Positions 24,387 through 34,104 of a stretch of 64,000 nt of DNA are shown piece by piece (within the stretch, counting starts at the first letter, position 1; every line of letters starts with the position of its first letter). Where the stretch lies: positions 1 to 64,000 of the forward strand of contig NZ_JAGSHT010000003.1 of NCBI RefSeq assembly GCF_019947135.1, written 5' to 3'. The translations under genes and the position numbers were made by a program. Below the pieces are notes generated by a model. The model was given only the letters and a program-made list of their open reading frames with translations, had not been told where the DNA came from and did no database searches. This stretch comes from Occultella gossypii (lineage in GTDB: Bacteria; Actinomycetota; Actinomycetes; Actinomycetales; Beutenbergiaceae).

Positions 24387-24456
24387 TCTGCAGCGGACGC
24401 CCACGCGGCGTCGCGTCAGCGCGGCCGACCTCCCACGTTCTGCGGGGGGTCGTTCT
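24378..24456 (+). terminator. Leucine attenuator hairpins of leuS
   Basis: CCGCGCTGA (24378-24386, overlapping the leader stop) pairs perfectly with TCAGCGCGG (24416-24424), enclosing a small GACGCC/GGCGTC hairpin. A second stem follows: CGACCTCCC near 24426-24434 with GGGGGGTCG at 24444-24452 (one G-U), trailed by GTTCT, a short U-rich run that fits an intrinsic terminator for a GC-rich organism. A ribosome stalled on the Leu codons would cover the 5' arm of the first stem. The antiterminator partner was not identified by eye. Confidence 0.55.
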
Positions 24457-24513
24457 CATGTCAGCCTCCGTGACGCCGCCGCCTTGCCGGTGGCCCTGCC
24501 CAAGGAATCGCAC

Positions 24514-27468
24514 ATGTCTGAGCCCCACGCCGCCGTCACCGATACGGCCGCCACCGACGTCGCCATCCCGGCCCACCGCTACACCGCGGACCTGGCGGCG
24601 CACATCGAACTGTCCTGGCAGGAGCGGTGGGCCGCCGAGGGCACGTTCCACGCGCCGAACCCGACCGGTGACCTCGCCGGCGACGGCGAGGTCCCGGCCG
24701 AGAAGTTCTACGTGCTGGACATGTTCCCCTACCCCTCGGGCAAGGGCCTGCACGTGGGGCATCCGCTGGGCTACATCGCCACGGACGTGGTCGGCCGGTT
24801 CAAGCGGATGACCGGCGCGAACGTGCTGCACGCGCTGTCCTACGACGCGTTCGGGCTGCCGGCCGAGCAGTTCGCCGTGCAGACCGGGCAGCACCCGCGC
24901 ATCACCACCGACGAGAACATCGACACGATGCGCCGCCAACTGCTGCGAATGGGCCTGGCGCACGACGAGCGTCGCTCGTTCGCGACCACCGACGCCGGCT
25001 ACGTGCGCTGGACCCAGTGGATCTTCCTGCAGATCTTCAACTCCTGGTACGACCACGACGCGCCACGGCCCGGCGGCGGCGTCGGTGCCGCGCGCCCGAT
25101 CGCCGAGCTGGAGGCCGCCTTCGCGTCGGGGGAGCGGGCCGCCCCGGACGGGCGCGCCTGGGCGGATCTGAGCGCGGCCGAGCGCGAGGACGTGCTGGGC
25201 ACCTACCGCCTGGCCTACGTGGCCGACGTGCCGGTGAACTGGTGCCCCGGCCTGGGCACGGTGCTGGCCAACGAAGAGGTCACCGCCGAGGGTCGCTCCG
25301 AGCGCGGCAACTTCCCGGTCTTCAAGCGCAACCTGCGCCAGTGGATGATGCGGATCACCGCCTACGGCGACCGCCTGGTCGACGACCTGGACCGGCTGGA
25401 CTGGCCGGAGAAGGTCAAGACCATGCAGCGCAACTGGATCGGGCGCTCCGAGGGCGCGCGGGTGACGTTCGCGGTCGCGGGGGGCGACGGCGACGCTTCC
25501 GCTGGCGAGTCCAGCGCTGCCGGCGGATCCGCAGCTATCGAGGTGTTCACCACCCGCCCGGACACCCTGTTCGGTGCGACGTTCATGGTGCTGGCCCCCG
25601 AGCACCCGCTGCTGGACGCGGGCGTGCCCGCCGAGTGGCCCGAGGGGACCCACTCGGCGTGGACCGGCGGGCACACGGCCCCCGTGGACGCCGTCGCCGC
25701 CTATCGCGCCGCGGCCGCGGCGAAGACGGACATCGAGCGCCAGGCCGAGGGCCGCGAGAAGTCCGGTGTGTTCACCGGCCTGTTCGCGGTCAACCCAGTC
25801 AACGCCGCCCCGCTGCCGGTGTTCATCGCGGACTACGTGCTGATCGGCTACGGCACCGGCGCGATCATGGCCGTGCCCGGCGGGGACGCCCGCGACCACG
25901 ACTTCGCCACCGCCTACCAGTTACCGATCGTGCACACGGTAGCGCCGCCGTCGGGTTTCGACGGCGGTGCGTACGGGGGCGACGGCGTCATCATCAACTC
26001 CGCGAACGACGAGGTCAGCCTGAACGGGCTGGACGTGGCCGAGGCCAAGCGCACGATCACCGCCTGGCTGGAGGGCAAGGGACTGGGCACCACCACGGTC
26101 ACCTACCGGCTGCGGGACTGGCTGTTCTCCCGGCAGCGGTACTGGGGCGAGCCGTTCCCGGTGGTCTACGACTCCGACGGCCGCGTGATCGCGCTGCCGG
26201 ACGAGATGCTGCCGGTCGAGCTGCCGGAGGTCCCGGACTTCTCGCCGCGCACGTACGCCGACGACGATGCAGAGTCCTCCCCGGAGCCCCCGCTGGCCCG
26301 GGGCGAGGCCTGGGTGAACGTCGAGCTGGACCTGGGCGACGGGCCGAAGATCTACCGCCGCGACACGAACACGATGCCCAACTGGGCCGGCTCATGCTGG
26401 TACGAGCTGCGCTACCTGGACCCGACGAACACGTCCGCGGCCGTGGACCCGGAGATCGAGAAGTACTGGATGGGTCCGCGCACCGGCCCGGACGGCAAGC
26501 CGACCACCGGTGGCGCCGACCTGTACGTCGGCGGCGTGGAGCATGCCGTGCTGCACCTGCTGTATGCGCGGTTCTGGCACAAGGTGCTGTTCGACCTGGG
26601 CCACATCTCGAGCGTCGAGCCGTTCCACAAGCTGTTCAACCAGGGCTACATCCAGGCCTACGCCTACACCGACGCCCGAGGCGTGCACGTGCCCGCCGAG
26701 GAGGTCACCGAGGAGGTCGGCTCCGACGGCGACCCGATCTGGACCTGGAACGGCCAGGTGGTGAACCGTGAGTACGGCAAGATGGGCAAGTCCCTGAAGA
26801 ACATGGTCACCCCGGACGAGATGTACGCCGCCTACGGCGCGGACACGTTCCGGGTGTACGAGATGAGCATGGGACCGCTGGACCTGTCCCGGCCGTGGGA
26901 CACCCGCGCGGTCGTCGGGGCGCAACGGTTCCTGCAGCGGCTGTGGCGCAACGCGGTCGACGAGGAGACCGGCGAGCTGACCGTCACGGACGCCCCGGCC
27001 GACGCCGAGACCCGCCGCGTGGTGGCCCGGACGATCGCGGACGTGCGCACCGAGATGTCTGCGATGCGCCCGAACACCGCCATCGCGAAGCTGATCGTGC
27101 TGAACAACCACCTGACCTCCCAGGCCAATGTGTCCCGCGAGGCCATCGAGCCGCTGGTGCTGATGACCGCACCCGTGGCACCGCACATCGCCGAGGAGCT
27201 GTGGGAGCGGCTGGGCCACACCGAGTCGCTGACCTACCACGCCTTCCCGAAGGCGGACGAGGCACTGCTGGTCGCCGACACCGTCACGTGCGTGGTGCAG
27301 GTGCAGGGCAAGGTGCGGGACCGGCTCGAGGTGCCGCCGACGATCGGCGAGGACGAGCTGCAGGAACTGGCGCTGGCCGCCCCCGCCGTGCAGCGCGCCC
27401 TGGACGGCCGCGGCATCCGCAAGGTGATCGTGCGGGCGCCGAAGCTGGTCAACATCGTTCCTGCCTGA
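24514..27468 (+). CDS. leuS: Leucyl-tRNA synthetase
   Basis: Class I synthetase charging tRNA-Leu. The HIGH-type motif is HVGH at residues 80-83 ([16 protein letters not shown]), the KMSKS-type motif reads KMGKS at 756-760, and the CP1 editing domain holds [20 protein letters not shown] and the [19 protein letters not shown] loop. The zinc/leucine-specific insertions common to bacterial LeuRS are recognisable between. The ATG at 24514 has AAGGA 7 bases upstream; an open frame continues farther 5' but overlaps the leader and its hairpins and is not expected to be translated. 984 residues. Regulated most probably by the leader peptide described above. Confidence 0.97.
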   Translation: MSEPHAAVTDTAATDVAIPAHRYTADLAAHIELSWQERWAAEGTFHAPNPTGDLAGDGEVPAEKFYVLDMFPYPSGKGLHVGHPLGYIATDVVGRFKRMTGANVLHALSYDAFGLPAEQFAVQTGQHPRITTDENIDTMRRQLLRMGLAHDERRSFATTDAGYVRWTQWIFLQIFNSWYDHDAPRPGGGVGAARPIAELEAAFASGERAAPDGRAWADLSAAEREDVLGTYRLAYVADVPVNWCPGLGTVLANEEVTAEGRSERGNFPVFKRNLRQWMMRITAYGDRLVDDLDRLDWPEKVKTMQRNWIGRSEGARVTFAVAGGDGDASAGESSAAGGSAAIEVFTTRPDTLFGATFMVLAPEHPLLDAGVPAEWPEGTHSAWTGGHTAPVDAVAAYRAAAAAKTDIERQAEGREKSGVFTGLFAVNPVNAAPLPVFIADYVLIGYGTGAIMAVPGGDARDHDFATAYQLPIVHTVAPPSGFDGGAYGGDGVIINSANDEVSLNGLDVAEAKRTITAWLEGKGLGTTTVTYRLRDWLFSRQRYWGEPFPVVYDSDGRVIALPDEMLPVELPEVPDFSPRTYADDDAESSPEPPLARGEAWVNVELDLGDGPKIYRRDTNTMPNWAGSCWYELRYLDPTNTSAAVDPEIEKYWMGPRTGPDGKPTTGGADLYVGGVEHAVLHLLYARFWHKVLFDLGHISSVEPFHKLFNQGYIQAYAYTDARGVHVPAEEVTEEVGSDGDPIWTWNGQVVNREYGKMGKSLKNMVTPDEMYAAYGADTFRVYEMSMGPLDLSRPWDTRAVVGAQRFLQRLWRNAVDEETGELTVTDAPADAETRRVVARTIADVRTEMSAMRPNTAIAKLIVLNNHLTSQANVSREAIEPLVLMTAPVAPHIAEELWERLGHTESLTYHAFPKADEALLVADTVTCVVQVQGKVRDRLEVPPTIGEDELQELALAAPAVQRALDGRGIRKVIVRAPKLVNIVPA

Positions 27469-27517
27469 CGGCGCGACCGCCCGGCGGCCCGGGCGTGCGG
27501 CCCGCGCAGCCGGGGCG

Positions 27518-27540
27518 CCGGCACCTGCACGAGGCGCCGG
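27518..27540 (+). terminator. Possible leuS terminator hairpin
   Basis: CCGGCACCT (27518-27526) and AGGCGCCGG (27532-27540) form a 9-base stem with one A-C mismatch and a 5-base loop, 50 bases after the leuS stop. No U-tract follows. The surrounding gap 27469-27907 (439 bases) has no gene; its second half is the operator array of the MFS gene. Confidence 0.35.
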
Positions 27541-27754
27541 GCCGGCGGCTCTACTGTTCCACCTGCAGCGCCGGCCGGGCGAAGCGGGCCGAGTCCGCGG
27601 ACGCCGGAGCAGTTGCGACCGGCTGACCGACGATCGGCCCCGCCGTGACCGGATCGCGTCGATAGCGGGCCGGACTGCGACCACGCGAACGAGATCCTCG
27701 AGTCCGGTGACGTAGCAACGTGCGCCACCCGGTGCTACGCAGCCGAGGGCCGAA

Positions 27755-27832
27755 GGCAACGGACGGCAACCACCGAACAACTCCTGGCAACCGCCCGGCA
27801 ACGGCTGGCAACAGCTGCCGGGTGGTTGCCGT
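27755..27832. promoter_or_regulatory. Array of helically phased GGCAAC half-sites before the MFS transporter
   Basis: GGCAAC occurs in the same orientation at 27755, 27765, 27786, 27797 and 27807, with spacings 10, 21, 11 and 10 bases, that is whole helical turns. The inverse GTTGCC closes the array at 27825-27830. The outer limits form a perfect 12-base inverted repeat, ACGGCAACCACC (27763-27774) with GGTGGTTGCCGT (27821-27832), and CCCGGCA/TGCCGGG nests inside. The half-site is the same as in the uxaC and lacI operators. Confidence 0.7.
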
Positions 27833-27907
27833 GCTCTGTCTCAATGGGATCCATACCACCAACACCCATGGCCGTCGGTCCGTCCGGCGGCTGCAGAGAG
27901 GCAGATC

Positions 27908-29281
27908 ATGAGTGTGCTCGACGAAGTGAAGGTCGCCGCCGCGGCGTCGACCGCGGCCGCCCCCGGCGAGGTCGCCGCGGCATCCGTGGCCGGTTCCGCC
28001 ACCAGCGAGGCCCCGGAGACGAAGGGCCGCGGCAAGGCCGTCGGCGCCCTGTCGATCGCCGGCGCGATCGACAACTCCGAGAACTCGCTCATCAACACGT
28101 TCTTCCCGCTGATCCGGGACGCGTTCGGGCTCTCGCTCGGCGCGCTCGGCATCCTGGCCAGCCTGGCCCGGTTCGCTCGGATGATCTTCGGCCCGGCTTG
28201 GGCGCTCGCCGCCGACCGGTTCGGTCGCAAGAAGGTCCTGTTCATCGTCACCGGCGTCTGGGGCCTATGGACCGCCGCCGGCGGCCTCGCGCCGAACTTC
28301 ACGTGGCTCGTGATCCTGTACGGCATCGGTGTCATCGGCACGGTGGCCTCCGAGCCCATCGTGAACGGCCTGCTCGGCGACATGTTCGACGACAAGACCC
28401 GGGGCCGCGCGTTCGGCACCGTCCGCGGCATCGGGTCCGTCCTGGGCATGGCCCTCGGCCCGGCCATCGCCCTGTTCGCGAACGACCCGAACGGCTGGCG
28501 CTACGGCATGTTCACCATGGGTGGCCTGAGTGTGCTGTCCGGCGTCCTGATCCTGCTGTTCGTCAAGGAACCGGAGCGCAAGAGCTCGATCTCGGACGAC
28601 CCCGACGTGGGCCGGTTCAAGATCACCGACGCGGCCAAGCTGTTCAAGATCCCGACGATCGGCCTGCTCGCCGGCATGCTCCCCCTGGTCACCTCGCTCG
28701 TCCTGTTCTCCTTCTTCGTGACCTACATGGTGGACGTGCGCGGCTGGGACATCCCCGGCGCGGCGATCCTGTGGTCGGTGTTCGCAGCCGGCATGGCGGT
28801 CTCGGCGTTCGTCGGCGGACTCCTCGGTGACCTCTTCGTCCGCAAGTTCGGGGCCAAGGGCCGGATCATCCTCATGCAGATCTACCTGGTCGCGATGGCC
28901 GGCATGTCCTACGTGGCGCTCCAGATGGACTGGGGCAAGGGGGTCGCCGTGTATGCGGTGATCTTCACGTTCGGCCTGATCGCCTCGGTCGGCTTCTCCG
29001 CCTGCGTGCTCCCGATGGTCTCCACGGTGGCCCCGAAGCAGCTTTCGGCGACGGCGTTCGCCGTGCTGTTCTCACTGATCCAGGGCGCCATCAGCGCGCT
29101 GATGACCCTCGCCATGGGCTTCCTGTCCGACGTCCTCGGGCTGCAGCAGGTGATGCTCTACCTGGTCACCGTCCCGTACCTGATCAACGCCGGCTACTGG
29201 TTCCTGTTCTACCGCGTGTATCCCAAGGACGCGGCCAAGCAGGCCGAGCGCACCGCCGCGATCGAGGCGGGCACGTTCTGA
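27908..29281 (+). CDS. MFS transporter, candidate sugar-acid importer
   Basis: Twelve-helix major facilitator. The first loop carries the MFS motif as DRFGRKKVLFIVTG, and a second copy of the motif appears as GDLFVRKFGAKGR after helix 8. The N-terminus has an unusual Ala/Glu-rich cytosolic tail of about 45 residues before SIAGAIDNSENSLINTFFPL. Substrate is not evident from sequence. Because its promoter shares phased GGCAAC sites with the uronate operon, uptake of hexuronate, gluconate or a related sugar acid is a reasonable proposal. The ATG has AGAGAGGCAG upstream. 457 residues. Confidence 0.88.
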   Translation: MSVLDEVKVAAAASTAAAPGEVAAASVAGSATSEAPETKGRGKAVGALSIAGAIDNSENSLINTFFPLIRDAFGLSLGALGILASLARFARMIFGPAWALAADRFGRKKVLFIVTGVWGLWTAAGGLAPNFTWLVILYGIGVIGTVASEPIVNGLLGDMFDDKTRGRAFGTVRGIGSVLGMALGPAIALFANDPNGWRYGMFTMGGLSVLSGVLILLFVKEPERKSSISDDPDVGRFKITDAAKLFKIPTIGLLAGMLPLVTSLVLFSFFVTYMVDVRGWDIPGAAILWSVFAAGMAVSAFVGGLLGDLFVRKFGAKGRIILMQIYLVAMAGMSYVALQMDWGKGVAVYAVIFTFGLIASVGFSACVLPMVSTVAPKQLSATAFAVLFSLIQGAISALMTLAMGFLSDVLGLQQVMLYLVTVPYLINAGYWFLFYRVYPKDAAKQAERTAAIEAGTF

Positions 29282-29344
29282 TCGGACGCTGACCTGCCAC
29301 ACGATCCCTCGCCGAACCGCTGACCGCGGACCGGCGGGGGATCG

Positions 29345-31306
29345 TCAGCGTCTGCGGGTGCCGAAGATCGACCGGGTGATCTCCCGGCCCAGCACCGAGC
29401 CCGCGCTGCGCAGGAACGAGTCGAGTCCGGCGCGGCTGGTGCGGGCGGCCGCGGTCTGCTGCTTCTCGGCCTCCCGCTGCGCCCGCTCGGCCTCCTTCGC
29501 CGCGTCCCGGCGCAGCTTCTCCTGCATCTTCTCCAGGTCCGCCTGCTCCTTGGCCCGGTCCTTCTCCGCCTGCTTCTCGCTCTCCGACCGGGCCTTCGCC
29601 TCCGCCTCAGCCTTCGTCGCGGCCTCGGCGGCGGCGCGGTCGGAGTCGATCCGCCGGGTCAGCATCTCGTAGGCGGACTCATTGTCGACGGCGGTGCCGT
29701 ACTTCGCGTTCGACGGCGACGCGGTCACGATCGCGGTGAGCGTCGCCTCGGGCGCGGGGTCCATCGAGGCCTGCGGTGCCCGCAGCCGGGTCCACGCCAC
29801 GGGCGTCGGTGCCCCCTTCTCGGTGAGGACCGTGACGACGGCCTCGCCGGTGCCGAGGGCGGTGAGCAGTTCCTCGAGGTCGTAGCCGGACTTAGGGAAC
29901 GTGCGCACGGTGGCCCGCAGTGCCGTCTGGTCGTCCGGGGTGAACGCACGCAGCGCGTGCTGCACGCGGTTGCCGAGCTGCGCGAGCACGTCGGCCGGCA
30001 CGTCCTTCGGCGTCTGGGTGACGAAGAAGATCCCGACCCCCTTCGAGCGGATCAGCCGCACGGTCTGGACCACCTGGGTCAGGAAGTCCTTGGACGCGCC
30101 GTTGAACAGCAGGTGCGCTTCGTCGAAGAAGAACACCAGCTTCGGCTTGTCCGCGTCACCGACCTCCGGCAGGTCGGTGAACAGGTCCGCGAGCAGCCAC
30201 ATCAGGAAGGTGGAGAACAGGGCGGGCCGGTCCTGCACGGACGGCAGTTCCAGGGCGGAGATCACGCCGCGTCCGTCCGAGGCGAGCCGGATCAGGTCGG
30301 AGGTGACGAACGCGGGCTCGCCGAAGAACACGTCCGCGCCCTGGGCCTGGAGCGCGACGATCTCCCGCAGGATCACGCCGGCGGTGGCCGTGGAGATCCC
30401 GCCGATGCCCTTCAGTTCGCCCTTGCCGTCGTCCGAGGTGAGGTAGGCGATGGTGGACTTCAGGTCCTTGAGGTCGAGCAGCGCCAGGCCCTGGGAGTCG
30501 GCCCAGTGGAAGATCAGCCCGAGCGAGGACTCCTGGGTGTCGTTCAGTCCGAGGACCTTGGCCAGCAGCAGCGGACCGAAATCGGTCACGGTGGTGCGGA
30601 TCGGCACGCCATGGCCCATCCCGCCGAGGGAGTAGAACTCCACCGGGTAGGAGGCGCTGTGCCAGTCCTGGCCGAGGCTCGTGGTGCGCGCGAGGAGCTT
30701 CTCGTTGCCCTCCCCGGGCACGGCGAGGCCGGACAGGTCGCCCTTGATGTCGGCGAGGAACACCGGCACCCCGGCCTCCGAGAGACCCTCCGCCATGCCC
30801 TGCAGCGTCCGCGTCTTGCCGGTACCGGTGGCGCCGGCGACGAGCCCGTGCCGGTTCATCATCGACAGTGGGAGGCCGATCTGGGCTCCGGCGATCGCTG
30901 CGTCGTCCTCGACGAGCGCGCCCAGCTGCAGCATGCCGCCCTCGAACCGGTAGCCGGCCACGATGGCGGCTGCGGCCTCGGACAGGTCGCTGCCCGACGG
31001 CGGTGCCGTGGGTTCGGCGGGCTCGGTCGCCGCTGCCGGCGCTGCTTCGGGTTCCGGCGCAGGTTCCGGCGCGGGTTCTGCCTCGGGTTCTGGCGCGCCC
31101 TCGGCCTGGGGCGCCGGCACGGGTTCCGGCGCGCGCTCTGCCTCGGGCACCGGCTCCGCCGCGTCACCTCCCGCCCGGGACGATGCGGCCTCGGCCGCCT
31201 CGAGGGCGGCGCGTGCAGCTGCCGCGCGGGCCTCGGCAGCCTCCGCCTCTGCCTGGGCGGCCGCGGCCCGGAGGGCGGCCAGGTCCGGTGTCGCGTTGTC
31301 GCTCAT
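29345..31306 (-). CDS. HerA-like ATPase, DUF853 (helicase HerA-like C-terminal domain)
   Basis: P-loop ATPase related to HerA/FtsK translocases; cellular role unclear in bacteria. The ATG at 31306 (MSDNATPDL) gives 653 residues. Residues 1-125 are Ala/Glu/Pro-rich and likely coiled coil then disordered. The ATPase core has Walker A GATGTGKTRT near residue 160 and Walker B LVFFFDEAHLLF near 392, with a downstream sensor-like FFVTQTPKDVP. The C-terminus is a long charged coiled coil (AKARSESEKQAEKDRAKEQ and on). It is a stand-alone convergent neighbour of the MFS gene; no NurA nuclease partner is nearby. Confidence 0.9.
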   Translation of the reverse strand: MSDNATPDLAALRAAAAQAEAEAAEARAAAARAALEAAEAASSRAGGDAAEPVPEAERAPEPVPAPQAEGAPEPEAEPAPEPAPEPEAAPAAATEPAEPTAPPSGSDLSEAAAAIVAGYRFEGGMLQLGALVEDDAAIAGAQIGLPLSMMNRHGLVAGATGTGKTRTLQGMAEGLSEAGVPVFLADIKGDLSGLAVPGEGNEKLLARTTSLGQDWHSASYPVEFYSLGGMGHGVPIRTTVTDFGPLLLAKVLGLNDTQESSLGLIFHWADSQGLALLDLKDLKSTIAYLTSDDGKGELKGIGGISTATAGVILREIVALQAQGADVFFGEPAFVTSDLIRLASDGRGVISALELPSVQDRPALFSTFLMWLLADLFTDLPEVGDADKPKLVFFFDEAHLLFNGASKDFLTQVVQTVRLIRSKGVGIFFVTQTPKDVPADVLAQLGNRVQHALRAFTPDDQTALRATVRTFPKSGYDLEELLTALGTGEAVVTVLTEKGAPTPVAWTRLRAPQASMDPAPEATLTAIVTASPSNAKYGTAVDNESAYEMLTRRIDSDRAAAEAATKAEAEAKARSESEKQAEKDRAKEQADLEKMQEKLRRDAAKEAERAQREAEKQQTAAARTSRAGLDSFLRSAGSVLGREITRSIFGTRRR

Positions 31307-31460
31307 GGGAACACAGACTAGGGCGCCCCCCGCGGCGCCGACACCGCTCCCACCGTCGGGCCCGACGCCGCGGTCCACAGCTGCGCCGCGATGCCGGAAT
31401 CTCCCCAGGTCGCCGCGCAGCTGTAGTGCCCCGGTCGAGCCGCATCTAGCGTCGGGAGGT

Positions 31461-32519
31461 GTGGAGCGTCGAGGAACCGAGCCGCGGGACCGGCTACGGC
31501 GCGTGCTCAGGGTGGCCTACGCCGTGCCGGACGCCGTGCCCGCCGATCGGCCGGACCACGCCGGCGCGCCGGGGGAGGGCTGGCCGGAGGGCCTGGCGGA
31601 CCCCTGGGCCGAGGATCCTGCCGGGACCAGCGGTGGTGCGACGGCGCCATGGCGGTCGGACGAGGCCGGTACGCCACGGTGGCCCGACGAGGCGGGCGCG
31701 CGGCTGCGTTCCGACGACGCCGGCACACCGCGGCGGGCCGACGAGGCGGGCGCGCGGCTGCGGTCCGACGACGCCGACGCGCCACGGCGGCCCGGCCAGG
31801 CCCGCGCGCCACGGCGGCACGCCAACGGGTCCCGACGCCGGTGGGGCATGCCCGCGTCGATGGCGGCCCGGGTCGGGATCGCGGTGGTCGTTCTGGCCGG
31901 GATCGCGCTCGCCATCGTCTGGCCCAGGGGTGAACCGGTGCAGGCGCCCCAGCCACCGCTGGCCACTCCCGGTGCGCCCGTCGTGACCGCTCCGGCCGGC
32001 CAGGCCGGTCCGCCCGAACCGGGCCGGTCCACATCGCCGACGCCATTCGAGCCGCCGCCCGAGGAGAACTCCGCGGTCGTCGTCCACGTGGCCGGTTCCG
32101 TCGTGATCCCCGGCGTGTACGAACTACCTGCGGGCTCCAGGGTCGACGACGCGGTCCTGGCCGCAGGCGGCCCCGCCGCCGACGCCGACCTCGATGCCGT
32201 GAACCTGGCCGGCTCGCTGCAGGACGGGCAGCAGGTCTATCTGCCGGCGGTCGGCGAGGCCGGGCCGCCCGCGGCGGTCCCCGGTGCACCGTCCGGGACC
32301 GGCACGGGAGCGGGCGGGGACGGCGGCGAGTTGGTCGACCTGAACGCGGCAACCGCAGCCGACCTCGAGGAACTCCCAGGGATCGGGCCCGCGCTCGCCG
32401 AGCGGATCCTCGACTGGCGCACCGAGAACGGCGGCTTCACCAGCGTCGATCAGCTCGATGACGTCTCCGGGATCGGGCCGGCGACCATGGATCGACTGCG
32501 CGACCTGGTGACGGTGTGA
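31461..32519 (+). CDS. comEA: ComEA-family helix-hairpin-helix DNA-binding protein
   Basis: Membrane-anchored DNA receptor of the competence/uptake machinery. A GTG at 31461 is taken as start because it opens the VERRGTEPRDRLRRVL segment typical of actinobacterial ComEA; its Shine-Dalgarno GGGAGG is very close, so a later GTG is possible. The order is a cytosolic Arg/Asp-rich tail with tandem repeats (54-base period near 31686-31790), one membrane helix (GIAVVVLAGIALAIVWP), a SLBB domain (VVVHVAGSVVIPGVYELPAG) and a C-terminal double HhH (LVDLNAATAADLEELPGIGP to VSGIGPATMDRLRDLV). The stop overlaps the comEC start (GTGA). Confidence 0.88.
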   Translation: MERRGTEPRDRLRRVLRVAYAVPDAVPADRPDHAGAPGEGWPEGLADPWAEDPAGTSGGATAPWRSDEAGTPRWPDEAGARLRSDDAGTPRRADEAGARLRSDDADAPRRPGQARAPRRHANGSRRRWGMPASMAARVGIAVVVLAGIALAIVWPRGEPVQAPQPPLATPGAPVVTAPAGQAGPPEPGRSTSPTPFEPPPEENSAVVVHVAGSVVIPGVYELPAGSRVDDAVLAAGGPAADADLDAVNLAGSLQDGQQVYLPAVGEAGPPAAVPGAPSGTGTGAGGDGGELVDLNAATAADLEELPGIGPALAERILDWRTENGGFTSVDQLDDVSGIGPATMDRLRDLVTV

Positions 32520-34018
32520 GGACGCCGCTCGACCTGCGCCTGCTGCCGGCCGCCGCCCTCGCCTGGGCCGGGAGCTGGCTGGTGCTGGTGGTGCCACCCG
32601 TGGTCGCGACCGCCGTCGTGCTCGGCCTGCTCGTGCTCACCGCGGTGTGTCTGCACCTGCTCGGGCGCCGGCACCGGGCACGGCACCGGTTCGCGCCCCG
32701 GGAACGGGTCCTGGCCGCCTTGGCTCTCGGCGCCCTGGTCGGTGCGGCGGTCATCGCGCTCGCGGCACCCAGGGTCGCGGAACGAGCCGCCGCGGTGGCG
32801 CCGCTGGCGGGCGAGCGGGCCGTCGCCACGCTCGTGGTCGGCGGGGAGGCGCAGTCGCTCCCGGGCTGGTCGGGGGCGACGCTGCGGATCCCGGCCACCC
32901 TCGTCGCCGCCGACGTCTCCGGGACCACGCACCGGCTCGCGGTTCCGGTGATGGTCATCGCGGGGGAGGGCTGGGACGACCTGCCCGTCGGCGGCCGGAT
33001 CCGCGCCGAGGCCCGGCTCGCTGCTACCGACCCAGGGGACAGCGCGGCGCTGCTCGTGATCGCCGACGGCGCAGTGGAGACCGAACGCGGACCGCCCTGG
33101 TGGCAGGCCCGGGTGGGCGACCTGCGCGCGGGGCTCGTCACGGCCAGTGCCGGCCTCGCCCCACAGGCCCGCGGACTCGTGCCGGGCATCACCGTGGGCG
33201 ACGTCCGAGCCCTCCCGGCGACCCTCGAGGAGGACCTGCGCACCGTCGCGCTCACCCACGTCACCGCGGTCTCCGGCGCCCACGTGGCGATCATCCTCGG
33301 TGCGGTGATGCTCGCCGTCTGGTGGGCACCGCCGTGGCTCCGGGTGGGCGTCGGAGCGGCGACGCTGCTCGCGTTCGTTGCCCTCGTGTACCCGAGCGGC
33401 AGCGTGCTGCGTGCCGCCACGATGGGCTCGGTGATGCTGCTCGGGCTCGCGTTGCGGCGCCCCCGGGCCGCGCTGCCGGCGCTCTGGGTGGCGATCCTCG
33501 CGCTGCTGGTCGCCGACCCGTGGATCTCGCGCTCCTACGGGTTCGTGCTGTCCGCCGTGGCCACCGCCGGGCTGTTGCTCGGAGCCGGCCCGATCGCGGG
33601 CGTGCTCGGCCGGTACCTGCCCCGGCCGCTCGCCCTCGGCGTCGCCGTCCCCCTTGCGGCCCAGGCGGCCTGCGCACCGATCATCGTGCTCCTGCAGCCA
33701 GGGGTGGCCATGTATGCGGTCCCGGCGAACCTGCTGGCGGCGCCGGCGGTCCCGCCGGCCACCGTGCTCGGCGTGCTGGCCACCCTGATCGCGCCGGTGA
33801 GTCCGGACCTCGCCGCCGTGCTCGCGTCCTGGGCGGGCTGGTGCACCGCCTGGATCGCTGCCGTCGCAACCTCGACGGCGGCCCTTCCGCTGGCCACGGT
33901 GCCCTGGCCGGGCGGGGTGGGCGGAGCACTCCTGCTCGCGGTGCTCACGGTCCTGGTGCTCACCGTGCTCGGCATGCTCGTCCACCGACTTCGCGGGCGA
34001 GCCACCCGCCCTCAGTGA
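32516..34018 (+). CDS. comEC: ComEC/Rec2-family competence membrane protein, lacking the metallo-beta-lactamase domain
   Basis: Predicted channel for single-stranded DNA entry. The N-terminal region (DUF4131-like, with OB-fold-like ATLRIPATLVAAD) leads into the competence domain: LTHVTAVSGAHVAIILGAVM is its hallmark, followed by many membrane helices. The 500 residues end at HRLRGRATRPQ; the C-terminal metallo-beta-lactamase-like nuclease domain of longer ComEC proteins is absent, as in a subset of actinobacterial homologs. There is no frameshift visible at the end, and the next gene starts 86 bases on, so the short form looks native. Confidence 0.88.
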   Translation: MRTPLDLRLLPAAALAWAGSWLVLVVPPVVATAVVLGLLVLTAVCLHLLGRRHRARHRFAPRERVLAALALGALVGAAVIALAAPRVAERAAAVAPLAGERAVATLVVGGEAQSLPGWSGATLRIPATLVAADVSGTTHRLAVPVMVIAGEGWDDLPVGGRIRAEARLAATDPGDSAALLVIADGAVETERGPPWWQARVGDLRAGLVTASAGLAPQARGLVPGITVGDVRALPATLEEDLRTVALTHVTAVSGAHVAIILGAVMLAVWWAPPWLRVGVGAATLLAFVALVYPSGSVLRAATMGSVMLLGLALRRPRAALPALWVAILALLVADPWISRSYGFVLSAVATAGLLLGAGPIAGVLGRYLPRPLALGVAVPLAAQAACAPIIVLLQPGVAMYAVPANLLAAPAVPPATVLGVLATLIAPVSPDLAAVLASWAGWCTAWIAAVATSTAALPLATVPWPGGVGGALLLAVLTVLVLTVLGMLVHRLRGRATRPQ

Positions 34019-34104
34019 GCCCGGACCCCATGAACCCGGACGGGACGGTGCTGGTCCCTCGTCGGCGTTCGGTGGGTGTCCGGCCCTCGTGGCAGGCTGG
34101 ACCC

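Noticed and set aside
30963-31460. Long upstream extension of the comEA frame
   Set aside because: It lies antisense to the HerA-like gene and reads as composition-driven open frame in GC-rich DNA.
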